A model generated the notes under the pieces. The model was not told where the DNA came from and did not search any database. It saw only the letters and a program-made list of their open reading frames with translations. A program made the translations under genes and the position numbers. Positions 37,595-45,647 of a stretch of DNA of 64,000 nucleotides are shown here, one piece after another. The DNA comes from Polynucleobacter sp. 86C-FISCH (GTDB lineage: Bacteria > Pseudomonadota > Gammaproteobacteria > Burkholderiales > Burkholderiaceae): assembly GCF_018882415.1 (NCBI RefSeq), contig NZ_JACVOL010000001.1, forward strand, positions 1,093,531-1,157,530, written 5' to 3'. The number at the start of each line of letters is the position of its first letter. Within the stretch, counting starts at the first letter, position 1.

Positions 37595-38443
37595 ATGGAT
37601 ATTTTAGGTTACTCAAGTTACGGATGGCTTCCTTCCGCACTTTATTTAGTGCTTTTGCTGGTTTTAAGCTTCAAAGCCAAGAGCGGCGTGGAGTCTAGGT
37701 TCTCAACGGCCATGGTGCAGGCCGCTATTTTTGTAATTTTGGTGATTCATGGGGTGCAGCTTCACGACTCTGTCTTCACTCCGGAAGGCTTTGTATTCGG
37801 TTTTGCGCAAGATTTATCCTTAATTGCATGGGTTGGCCTAGCCTTTTATTGGTTTCAATCTTGGTTTTTGCCCATCTCCAGTCTGCGTTGGATGGCTTTA
37901 ATGTTTGCGCTGATTTGTGCATTCCTTCCCAATTTATTTCCTGGAGTTTTAATTTCGCCTAAGGCAGTTTCAGACCCTTGGTTCAAGGGTCACTTTGTTG
38001 TGGCGACGGTTGCAGTGGGCTTGTTGAGTTTGGCAGCTATGCACGCCATGCTCATGAGCGTGCAAGATCGTGCCCTGCATCGTCAGTTAGCCATTATTCC
38101 CAATGGAAGACTAGCTCATTGGTTGGAGGACCTTCCGCCCTTAATGACCATGGAGAGTCTGCTGTTCAACTTGCTCTACGTTGGTTTTGCACTTCTAAGT
38201 TTGACGGTCTTCTCCGGTTTGCTCTTTTCTCAAACTCTGTTTGGTAAGCCGTTGGTGTTTGATCACAAAACAATATTTGCTTTGGTCTCATGGGTCTTGT
38301 TTGCAGGATTACTTTTGGCTCGCTGGCGAGTAGGTTTGCGCGGTAGGGCTGCAATTCGTTGGGTATTAAGTGCTTACACGGCTTTACTGCTTGCTTATGT
38401 AGGCAGTCGCTTTGTGCTTGAAGTCATTTTGCAGAGAGTGTAA
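37595..38443 (+). CDS. CcsA/YpjD-type cytochrome c assembly family membrane protein
   Basis: A polytopic protein (282 aa, about eight helices) of the cytochrome c assembly family, with the WVG...FYW segment and conserved His residues (HGVQLH, GHFVV, HAML, FDHKT). Relatives next to ffh (YpjD/CorE) have been linked to heme handling or metal-ion transport; the role here is unproven. It is followed after 3 nt by the PP0621-AmpD fusion, suggesting one operon. Confidence 0.83.
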   Translation: MDILGYSSYGWLPSALYLVLLLVLSFKAKSGVESRFSTAMVQAAIFVILVIHGVQLHDSVFTPEGFVFGFAQDLSLIAWVGLAFYWFQSWFLPISSLRWMALMFALICAFLPNLFPGVLISPKAVSDPWFKGHFVVATVAVGLLSLAAMHAMLMSVQDRALHRQLAIIPNGRLAHWLEDLPPLMTMESLLFNLLYVGFALLSLTVFSGLLFSQTLFGKPLVFDHKTIFALVSWVLFAGLLLARWRVGLRGRAAIRWVLSAYTALLLAYVGSRFVLEVILQRV

Positions 38444-38446
38444 TTC

Positions 38447-39265
38447 TTGTTTAAGTGGATTTTATTAATTGCAGGTGCTGGCCTTGTTTATCTTTGGATT
38501 AAAGGTAAAAAGCAGGCTAAGCTCAATGCTGAAAATCCCCCAAAACCCAGTAAAGATAAGCCTAAGAAGGCTACCGATCCTGAGGTCATGGTGCAGTGTC
38601 AATATTGCAAAGTGCATCTTCCGCAACCAGAAGCAATTGCTTATGACGATCGTTTCTACTGCGCGAAAGAGCATCTGTATGCCCTCGATTCTGAAGGTTG
38701 GATTGGTAATGCGTATTGGCGCATTTCGCCTAACCAAGATATCAGGCCTGACAATATTCAACCCGATCTTGCGGTAATTCATCACATTAGTCTGCCACCC
38801 GGTGAATTTAGAGAGCGGGATTCCAGTGGATATATCGTGGATTTTTTTCAAAACAAGCTAGACCCAAATCAGCATCCCTATTTTGCGGAGATTGCCGATC
38901 AAAAAGTATCAAGCCATTTCCTGATAACACGCTCTGGATCGTTGGTGCAGTTCGTATCTACTCGCAAGAAAGCTTGGCATGCTGGGGTTTCTGAGTTTCT
39001 TGGTAGAGAAAAGTGCAATGATTTTTCTATTGGGATTGAGTTAGAGGGTGATGGTGATACACCATTTGAGGCCGTTCAATACCGGGCCTTAACAGACCTC
39101 ATTCAAAAATTGACAAACTCATACCCTGATTTGCAATTTGCTGGACACAGCGATATTGCCCCTGAGCGTAAAACGGATCCTGGAATAAATTTTGATTGGA
39201 AAAAGTTCCAAAAAGAGACAGGAATTTCTGCCAAAAAACTGCCCTTTGGTTTGGATTCCCGATAA
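38447..39265 (+). CDS. ampD: PP0621-AmpD fusion: membrane-anchored 1,6-anhydro-MurNAc-L-alanine amidase
   Basis: The 272-aa product joins two proteins usually encoded separately. Residues 1-80 match the PP0621 family: one membrane helix (about 3-18), a Lys-rich stretch and a zinc-ribbon-like set Cys51, Cys54, Cys72, His76. Residues 90-270 are an N-acetylmuramoyl-L-alanine amidase of the AmpD type (amidase_2), with zinc ligands in VIHHISL (His112/113), AGHSDIAPE (His234) and Asp244. AmpD cleaves anhydromuropeptides in peptidoglycan recycling. The positive charges after the helix suggest a cytoplasmic enzyme domain. TTG 38447 is the only start that keeps the helix. Confidence 0.85.
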   Translation: MFKWILLIAGAGLVYLWIKGKKQAKLNAENPPKPSKDKPKKATDPEVMVQCQYCKVHLPQPEAIAYDDRFYCAKEHLYALDSEGWIGNAYWRISPNQDIRPDNIQPDLAVIHHISLPPGEFRERDSSGYIVDFFQNKLDPNQHPYFAEIADQKVSSHFLITRSGSLVQFVSTRKKAWHAGVSEFLGREKCNDFSIGIELEGDGDTPFEAVQYRALTDLIQKLTNSYPDLQFAGHSDIAPERKTDPGINFDWKKFQKETGISAKKLPFGLDSR

Positions 39266-39399
39266 GCAAGTTTTGTATGTGAGCGTCCGCTTACTTTTAC
39301 AGCCTTTGTCTAAAAAGGGCTAAAAAATCCGCACCAAAATGACCCCAAAATAAGTGGAAAACTTAGTAAAAGTACTAGTAAATATTTGTAATAAATAGC

Positions 39400-39428
39400 T
39401 TACCAAATACTAAATATTTCCCTATACT
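39400..39428 (+). promoter_or_regulatory. Putative nrdAB promoter
   Basis: TTACCA (39400-39405), a 17-nt spacer and TATACT (39423-39428) fit a sigma-70 promoter, with a predicted start near 39435 and a leader of about 105 nt. The -10 lies within the first NrdR box. Confidence 0.65.
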
Positions 39429-39465
39429 TAGTGCCTAATGCACTTCAAGACACTAGATGTAGTGT
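39419..39465 (+). promoter_or_regulatory. Tandem NrdR boxes upstream of nrdA
   Basis: Two 16-bp sites resemble the NrdR consensus acaCwAtATaTwGtgt: 39419-39434 (TCCCTATACTTAGTGC) and 39450-39465 (ACACTAGATGTAGTGT, almost perfect dyad). Their centres are exactly 31 bp apart, about three helical turns, the usual arrangement. NrdR with dATP would block the promoter whose -10 overlaps the first box. Confidence 0.85.
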
Positions 39466-39539
39466 TTGAATCCAGCAATACCCCATTGTTTTTTTAACGA
39501 TATTTTGTCCAAATAACTATATATAGACGCAGGAGCAAC

Positions 39540-42521
39540 ATGACATACGCTAATCCACAGACAGCAGACCAATCCGCTGGAGCGAATAACCCAGGAATGA
39601 GTCCTGCAGGGGCAATGAATCAAGCCCCTTCCGCCGGCTTTGTAGCTGGTGGTGTTGGTGGCACTCAGGCAACACAATTGTCTGATTACAAAATCATTCG
39701 CCGCAACGGTTCCGTTGTTGCTTTTGAACCATCCAAAATTGCCATTGCTGTAACTAAAGCATTTTTAGCAGTTAATGGCGGTCAAGGTGCTGCATCTGCA
39801 CGCGTTCGCGAGCAAGTTGAGCAACTGACACATTCTGTTGTGCGCGCATTATTGCGTAGCCGTCCAAACGGTGGCACGTTCCACATTGAAGATATTCAAG
39901 ACCAGGTTGAGTTGGCCTTGATGCGTAGTGGCGAGCACAACGTTGCTCGTGCCTATGTTCTCTATCGTGAAAAGCGCAACCAAGAACGTGCTGCTCAGCA
40001 AGAAGTTTCACAAGAAGCACAAACCGCTAATCAGGCCGGTGAGTCTGGCATCAAAGTCAGTGACAACGGTGTTGAGAAGTGGTTAGATATGGCCGCTTTG
40101 CGCACGGTGATAGAAGCTGCTTGTGAAGGCTTGGGAACACATATTGATGCAACCCCAATCATCACTGAAACCATTAAGAATTTGTATGACGGCGTACCAA
40201 TGGCTCAGGTGTATGACTCCGCGATCTTGGCATCCCGCACATTGATTGAAAAAGATCCTGCATACAGCCAAGTAACTGCGCGCATTTTGATGCACGTGAT
40301 TCGTAAAGAAATCTTGGGCAAAGAAGTATTGCAAGGCGACATGCAGGCTGAGTACAGCACTTATTTTGCTAAGTACATCAACGAAGGTATTTCTGCTGAA
40401 TTGTTAGACCCACGCATGCGTGAGTTTGATTTGCCACGCCTGGCTGCAGCCTTGAATGCTAGCCGCGATTTGCAATTTAACTACCTCGGTTTGCAGACTT
40501 TGTATGACCGCTATTTCTTGCACATTGAAGACCGTCGCATTGAAATGCCACAGGCTTTCTTTATGCGCGTAGCAATGGGCTTGTCTCTGAATGAATTGGA
40601 CCGTGAGCGTCGTGCAATCGAGTTCTATGAAATCCTCTCTACATTTGATTTCATGTCCAGCACACCAACATTGTTCAATTCAGCTACAACACGTCCACAG
40701 CTCTCTAGCTGCTACTTGACTACTGTAGATGATGACCTTGATGGCATCTACGAAGCATTGAAAGAAAATGCTTTGTTGTCTAAGTTTGCCGGTGGTTTGG
40801 GCAATGACTGGACTAACGTTCGTGCTTTGGGAAGCCATATCAAAGGTACTAACGGTAAATCACAAGGTGTTGTGCCATTCTTGAAAGTGGTGAATGACAC
40901 TGCTGTTGCTGTTAACCAAGGCGGTAAGCGTAAGGGTGCGGTTTGCGCCTACTTGGAAACATGGCACTTAGATATCGAAGAGTTCTTGGAGTTGCGTAAG
41001 AACACTGGTGACGATCGTCGTCGTACCCATGACATGAATACCTCTAACTGGATTCCTGACTTGTTCATGAAGCGCGTTATGGAAGGTGGCGATTGGACTT
41101 TGTTCTCTCCATCCAATACCCCTGATTTGCATGACAAGTTTGGTAAAGCTTTTGAAGAAGCTTATGTTGCTTATGAGCAAAAAGCTGATCGTGGTGAGTT
41201 GAAGCCATTCCGCCGCATTCCAGCGCAGCAATTGTGGCGCAAGATGCTCGGTATGTTGTTTGAAACTGGCCACCCATGGATCACATTTAAAGATCCTTGC
41301 AATATCCGTAGTCCACAGCAGCACATTGGCGTAGTTCACTCATCTAACCTCTGTACTGAGATCACTCTCAATACAAACGAGACTGAGATTGCGGTTTGTA
41401 ACTTGGGATCTGTGAACTTAACCGCTCACATGACAACTGATGCCAACGGCAAGATGATTTTGGATCACGAGAAGCTCCAAAGAACCGTTCGCACTGCAAT
41501 GCGTATGCTGGACAACGTGATTGATATCAACTACTACGCAGTAGCTAAAGCTCGTAACTCCAACTTGAAGCATCGTCCGGTCGGTATGGGCATCATGGGC
41601 TTCCAGGATTGCTTGCATATGCAACGTATTCCTTACGCTAGTGACGAAGCAGTGAAGTTTGCTGATTCTTCTATGGAAGCGGTTTGCTACTACGCTTATC
41701 AAGCATCCAATGAATTGGCTGAAGAGCGTGGCGTTTACAGCACATACAAAGGTTCATTGTGGGATCGCGGCATCCTCCCGCAGGATTCAGTAGCGATGTT
41801 GGCAGCTGAGCGTGGCGGTTACGTAGAGGTAGACAACTCTTCCACTATGGACTGGAGCGGTTTGCGTGCACGTATCAAGCAACACGGCATGCGCAACTCA
41901 AACTGCGTGGCGATTGCTCCAACAGCAACGATTTCCAACATTATTGGTGTTTCTGCTTGTATCGAGCCGACATTCCAGAACTTGTTCGTGAAATCTAACC
42001 TTTCTGGTGAATTCACAGTGGTAAACGAGTACTTAGTGCGTGATTTGAAAGATCGCGGCCTCTGGGATGAAGTCATGATTGCCGATTTGAAGTACTTTGA
42101 CGGTACTTTGTCTAAGATCGATCGCATTCCACAAGATTTGCGTGATTTGTACGCAACAGCCTTTGAAGTTGAGCCAACCTGGTTGGTTGAGGCAGCTTCA
42201 CGTCGTCAAAAGTGGATTGACCAAGCACAGTCATTGAATATCTACATGGCCGGCGCTTCTGGCAAGAAATTGGATGACACCTACAAGTTGGCTTGGTTGC
42301 GCGGCTTGAAGACGACTTACTACCTCCGCACAATGGCTGCTACTCACGTTGAGAAATCAACTGTTGCTAGCGGTCAGTTGAACTCTGTTTCTAGTGGCGG
42401 CGGCGTAAATGGTACTGATGCAGCTGCAGCTGCTGCTGGTGGCGGTGTTGAGGCGGACGGTCCGGTTTGCACAATGCGCCCAGGCGATGCAGGATTTGAA
42501 GAATGTGAAGCATGCCAATAA
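39540..42521 (+). CDS. nrdA: NrdA, class Ia ribonucleoside-diphosphate reductase alpha subunit
   Basis: NrdA reduces NDPs to dNDPs with the NrdB radical. The 993-aa protein has a ~50-residue Gly/Ala/Pro-rich head, an ATP-cone (about residues 45-150; IIRRNGSVVAFEPSKIAIAV), a second cone-like segment (about 170-260), then the barrel with LSSCYLTTVDDDLDG, NLCTEITLNTNETEIAVCNL and AIAPTATISNI. A Gly/Ala-rich linker leads to the C-terminal redox pair CEACQ. Length exceeds E. coli NrdA (761 aa) mainly through the N-terminal cones. AGGAG precedes ATG 39540. Confidence 0.96.
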   Translation: MTYANPQTADQSAGANNPGMSPAGAMNQAPSAGFVAGGVGGTQATQLSDYKIIRRNGSVVAFEPSKIAIAVTKAFLAVNGGQGAASARVREQVEQLTHSVVRALLRSRPNGGTFHIEDIQDQVELALMRSGEHNVARAYVLYREKRNQERAAQQEVSQEAQTANQAGESGIKVSDNGVEKWLDMAALRTVIEAACEGLGTHIDATPIITETIKNLYDGVPMAQVYDSAILASRTLIEKDPAYSQVTARILMHVIRKEILGKEVLQGDMQAEYSTYFAKYINEGISAELLDPRMREFDLPRLAAALNASRDLQFNYLGLQTLYDRYFLHIEDRRIEMPQAFFMRVAMGLSLNELDRERRAIEFYEILSTFDFMSSTPTLFNSATTRPQLSSCYLTTVDDDLDGIYEALKENALLSKFAGGLGNDWTNVRALGSHIKGTNGKSQGVVPFLKVVNDTAVAVNQGGKRKGAVCAYLETWHLDIEEFLELRKNTGDDRRRTHDMNTSNWIPDLFMKRVMEGGDWTLFSPSNTPDLHDKFGKAFEEAYVAYEQKADRGELKPFRRIPAQQLWRKMLGMLFETGHPWITFKDPCNIRSPQQHIGVVHSSNLCTEITLNTNETEIAVCNLGSVNLTAHMTTDANGKMILDHEKLQRTVRTAMRMLDNVIDINYYAVAKARNSNLKHRPVGMGIMGFQDCLHMQRIPYASDEAVKFADSSMEAVCYYAYQASNELAEERGVYSTYKGSLWDRGILPQDSVAMLAAERGGYVEVDNSSTMDWSGLRARIKQHGMRNSNCVAIAPTATISNIIGVSACIEPTFQNLFVKSNLSGEFTVVNEYLVRDLKDRGLWDEVMIADLKYFDGTLSKIDRIPQDLRDLYATAFEVEPTWLVEAASRRQKWIDQAQSLNIYMAGASGKKLDDTYKLAWLRGLKTTYYLRTMAATHVEKSTVASGQLNSVSSGGGVNGTDAAAAAAGGGVEADGPVCTMRPGDAGFEECEACQ

Positions 42522-42565
42522 GCGATTCGCTTATTGGTGATAAATATAAGAATTAGGAGAGAGTT

Positions 42566-43750
42566 ATGTTGAATTGGGAAGAGGAAGTTGCTCCAGCGCT
42601 AGCGAAAGTTGGTATTGCACCGCAGCCGGTTGCAGTGGAGCCACAACGTCCACAGCCAGATCAAGTGGCAATGGCACCACAAGCTGCAGCACCTGCGCCA
42701 GTGGCGGCCGCTAATTTATCTGGCGGCGCAGCTTTGCGTGTAAATGCCGCTGATAAGCGTGTGATTAATGCTAAGACTGACGTAAATCAGTTGGTTCCAT
42801 TTAAGTACAAATGGGCTTGGGAGAAGTATTTGGCAGGTTGTGCAAACCATTGGATGCCACAAGAGATCAATATGAACCGCGATATCGCGCTTTGGAAAGA
42901 TCCAAATGGCCTGACAGAAGATGAGCGTCGCATTATTAAGCGTAATCTTGGTTTCTTCACAACAGCCGATTCTTTGGCTGCAAACAATATTGTTTTGGGT
43001 ACTTATCGCCACATTACCGCTCCAGAATGCCGCCAATACCTATTGCGCCAGGCTTTTGAGGAGGCGATTCACACCCATGCGTACCAATATATTGTGGAAT
43101 CTTTAGGCTTAGATCAGTCTGAAATCTTCAATGCGTACAACGAGATTGAGTCAATCCGCGCCAAAGATGAGTTCTTGATTCCTTATATTGATGTACTTAC
43201 CAATCCAAATTTCAAGACTGGCACTCTAGAAGCTGACCAAACATTGCTCCGTTCACTCATTGTTTTTGCTTGCGTGATGGAAGGTTTGTTCTTTTATGTT
43301 GGTTTTACGCAAATACTTGCAATGGGTCGTCAAAACAAAATGACGGGTGCTGCTGAGCAGTATCAATACATCCTTCGCGACGAGTCTATGCACTGCAATT
43401 TTGGTATCGATTTAATTAACCAAATCAAGCTGGAGAACCCGCAGTTATGGACTTCCGCGTTCAAAGACGAGATCAAATCTATCTTCGAAAAAGCGGTCGA
43501 ATTAGAGTACCGTTACGCTGAAGATACGATGCCTCGCGGAGTGCTCGGATTGAACGCTCCGATGTTCAAAGGGTACCTAAGATACATTTGTAATCGCAGA
43601 TGTTTGCAAATAGGACTTGACGCGATGTTCCCAAATGAAGAGAATCCATTTCCATGGATGTCAGAAATGATTGATCTGAAAAAAGAACGAAACTTTTTTG
43701 AGACACGCGTTATTGAGTATCAAACCGGTGGTGCGCTTAGTTGGGAGTAG
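42566..43750 (+). CDS. nrdB: NrdB, class Ia ribonucleotide reductase beta subunit
   Basis: NrdB holds the di-iron/tyrosyl radical cofactor. The 394-aa protein has a 55-60 residue Pro/Ala/Gln-rich extension, then [20 protein letters not shown], iron-ligand helices [16 protein letters not shown] and [15 protein letters not shown], and the C-terminal tail [17 protein letters not shown] that docks to NrdA. Strong GGAGAG precedes the ATG. It is 44 nt from nrdA, in one operon, with an intrinsic terminator downstream. Confidence 0.96.
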   Translation: MLNWEEEVAPALAKVGIAPQPVAVEPQRPQPDQVAMAPQAAAPAPVAAANLSGGAALRVNAADKRVINAKTDVNQLVPFKYKWAWEKYLAGCANHWMPQEINMNRDIALWKDPNGLTEDERRIIKRNLGFFTTADSLAANNIVLGTYRHITAPECRQYLLRQAFEEAIHTHAYQYIVESLGLDQSEIFNAYNEIESIRAKDEFLIPYIDVLTNPNFKTGTLEADQTLLRSLIVFACVMEGLFFYVGFTQILAMGRQNKMTGAAEQYQYILRDESMHCNFGIDLINQIKLENPQLWTSAFKDEIKSIFEKAVELEYRYAEDTMPRGVLGLNAPMFKGYLRYICNRRCLQIGLDAMFPNEENPFPWMSEMIDLKKERNFFETRVIEYQTGGALSWE

Positions 43751-44082
43751 TAAGACGGAAGTAAAGCGCACAACTGGCTAAATAGGAGATTAGACGGTTG
43801 GATAGTTTTAGAAGTCAGCAAAACCAGACTCAAATCCGAAAACCCTTGCTCAAGGGTGCCTGGGCTATTCCCTCTATTTTTTCCACCGTATTTAAGAAGC
43901 CGTTGTCCTTCGGGGCCACGGCTTTTTTTCCAGGATTCATTAGCGTGCAGCACTTAGTATCAAGCCGCGCGCCGATGAATGGCTCGCTCGTCAGATCCAA
44001 AAGGTTGCAAAACCAGGCGGAAATGAGTGGTCGGGTCTTCTTAATGTAGTTTGTACTAATCCTCACGTGAAGGAGTATTACT
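43751..44082. other. 332-nt gap between nrdB and the histone H1-like gene
   Basis: No gene is supported here. It contains the nrdAB terminator (43897-43929) in the first half and, in the second half, what must be the promoter of the H1-like gene; no clear -35/-10 pair was picked out by eye. Small open frames on both strands cross the terminator and have no ribosome site or family resemblance. Confidence 0.6.
43897..43929 (+). terminator. Intrinsic terminator after nrdAB
   Basis: A stem of 7 bp (43897-43903 with 43918-43924) with further partial pairing around a CTTCGG-containing loop is followed by a T7 run at 43923-43929. Confidence 0.82.
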
Positions 44083-44543
44083 ATGGCAATCGCCAAGAAA
44101 AAACCTGCTGCAAAAAAACCTGCTGCTAAGAAAAAAGTAGCTGCTAAGAAGCCTGCTGCTAAAAAAGTAGCTAAAAAGAAGCCTGCTGCTAAAAAAGTAG
44201 CTGCTAAGAAGCCTGCTGCTAAAAAAGTAGCTAAAAAGCGTCCTGCTGCTAAGAAGCGTGTAGCTGCTAAGAAGCCTGCTGCTAAAAAAGTAGCTAAAAA
44301 GCGTCCTGCTGCTAAAAAAGCTGCTGCTAAGAAGCCTGCTGCTAAAAAAGTAGCTCGTAAAGTAGCAAAAAAACCAGCTGCTAAAAAAGTTGCTCGTAAA
44401 GTAGCAAAAAAAAAGTAAGTAAGCCTGCTGCGAAGAAAGCGGGCTCCGCTGTAAAAAAGCCCGCGGCTAAGAAAGCTGCACCAGCGACTAGTGCGTTGAA
44501 TCCTGCCGCTGCTTGGCCCTTCCCAACTGGCACACGTCCTTAA
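44083..44543 (+). CDS. Histone H1-like Lys/Ala-rich DNA-binding protein, requires -1 frameshift for full length
   Basis: The zero frame (44083-44418) gives 111 aa made almost only of A, K, P, V and R in repeats of the type AAKKPAAKKVAKK, like the H1-like nucleoid proteins of Burkholderiales. It stops right after an A9 run. The -1 frame continues without break to 44543 with KPAAKKAGSAVKKPAAKK and a tail ALNPAAAWPFPTGTRP that resembles the conserved end of this family. The junction contains A-AAA-AAG (44409-44415), a known slippery heptamer. With slippage the product is 153 aa. Alternatives are a homopolymer sequencing error or a genuine truncation. GAAGGAG precedes ATG 44083. Confidence 0.8.
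44095..44405 (+). repeat. Internal direct repeats encoding AAKKPAAKKVA units
   Basis: Units of roughly 30-48 nt built from gctgctaaaaaagtagct-like blocks recur through the gene with few differences (for example 44140-44230 and 44265-44360). Such repeats allow length changes by recombination or polymerase slippage. Confidence 0.8.
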
Positions 44544-44561
44544 ACAGACGGGTGTTACTAG

Positions 44562-44591
44562 AAGGGGTCTCTCACGAGACCCCTTTTTTTA
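44562..44591 (+). terminator. Intrinsic terminator after the H1-like gene
   Basis: A 10-bp stem (44562-44571 with 44576-44585), TCAC loop and T7 run follow the -1 frame stop by about 18 nt, consistent with the gene ending at 44543. Confidence 0.92.
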
Positions 44592-44633
44592 TTGCCTGAA
44601 TTTTGGATGGCTTAGAGAAAAGCCAAAGAATGC

Positions 44634-45593
44634 TTAGAAACTAAAGCCAAACGCCGTTTTAAATTGGCTGGCAATCTGATCTTTGCTTAATTGGTGATTT
44701 TGTGGTCCTTGATGGGTAATTTTGATTGATCCCATGAGACTTGCCAGGCGACCGGTAGTCTCCCAGTCCATGCCATTTTCTAACCCAAAGAGTAAGCCGC
44801 CGCGGAATGCATCACCGCAACCAGTTGGGTCAACCACTTTTGCTGCTGGTACTGGCGGAATAGCAATACATTTGCCATCAACATAGATATCGGCCCCTTC
44901 AGCACCTTTGGTAACAATCAGCGCCTTTACTCGCTCAGCGACTTTTGCCAAGCTCAACCCTGTTCTTTGCGAAAGCATTTCACCTTCATAGTCGTTTACG
45001 GCTAAGTAGCTGGCGATATCAACTAGTTCAAGCAACTCTGGGCCGTTGAACATCGGCAAGCCTTGGCCTGGATCAAAGATAAATGGAATATTGGCATCGG
45101 CCAATTGGTGGCAGTGCTCCCACATGCCTTGACGACCATCGGGGGCGACAATTCCCAACTTCGCAGGGCCTTTAGCGTTTTTACTGCGCTCCGCAACAAC
45201 TGCAGAAACCTGATTTAGGTGTGACTCACCCATTGCACCCGGGTGGAAGGCGGTAATTTGATTGTTTGCCTGATCAGTGGTGATCATGGCTTGGGCGGTA
45301 AACGCATTTTCGATCTGGCGAATATGGCTGGCATCAATCTTGAGTTGATTAAGACGATTCATGTACGGTGTTGCGTCGCCTCCAACAGTAGCCATGATGA
45401 TGGGGTCGCCACCCAAAAGATTGAGGTTGTAGGCAATATTGCCTGCGCAGCCGCCGAATTCGCGACGCATGGTTGGAACTAAAAAGGCTACGTTCAGGAT
45501 ATGAATCTGCTCAGGCAGGATTTGATCGGCAAATTTGCCTTCAAAGTTCATGATGGTGTCGTAGGCGATAGAGCCACAGATCAAGCTAGCCAT
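44634..45593 (-). CDS. PfkB-family carbohydrate/adenosine kinase
   Basis: A 319-aa ribokinase-fold kinase with the N-terminal ICGSIAYDTIM, the substrate-side FGGCAGNIAYNLNLLGG and the anion-hole/catalytic DPTGCGDAFRGGLLFG near residue 255. Relatives phosphorylate adenosine, ribose or other sugars; the GGCAGN pattern is of the adenosine-kinase-like group, but the substrate is not settled. It lies 54 nt after the PrmA fusion on the same strand. Confidence 0.87.
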   Translation of the reverse strand: MASLICGSIAYDTIMNFEGKFADQILPEQIHILNVAFLVPTMRREFGGCAGNIAYNLNLLGGDPIIMATVGGDATPYMNRLNQLKIDASHIRQIENAFTAQAMITTDQANNQITAFHPGAMGESHLNQVSAVVAERSKNAKGPAKLGIVAPDGRQGMWEHCHQLADANIPFIFDPGQGLPMFNGPELLELVDIASYLAVNDYEGEMLSQRTGLSLAKVAERVKALIVTKGAEGADIYVDGKCIAIPPVPAAKVVDPTGCGDAFRGGLLFGLENGMDWETTGRLASLMGSIKITHQGPQNHQLSKDQIASQFKTAFGFSF

Positions 45594-45647
45594 AAATTGC
45601 TTTCTTTATAAAAAATGAGGAGATAAATGTGATGTTGATGAATGGAT

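Noticed and set aside
43798..44049. 83-codon plus-strand open frame between nrdB and the H1-like gene
   Set aside because: It begins at a TTG without ribosome site, runs through the nrdAB terminator and has no family-like pattern.
43720..44096. Minus-strand open frames over the same gap
   Set aside because: They overlap the nrdB end, the terminator and the start of the H1-like gene, and lack start signals; treated as chance.
44083..44543. Possible CRISPR or satellite array in the repeated DNA
   Set aside because: The repeats are codon-phased, without spacers, and encode an AAKKP-type protein.
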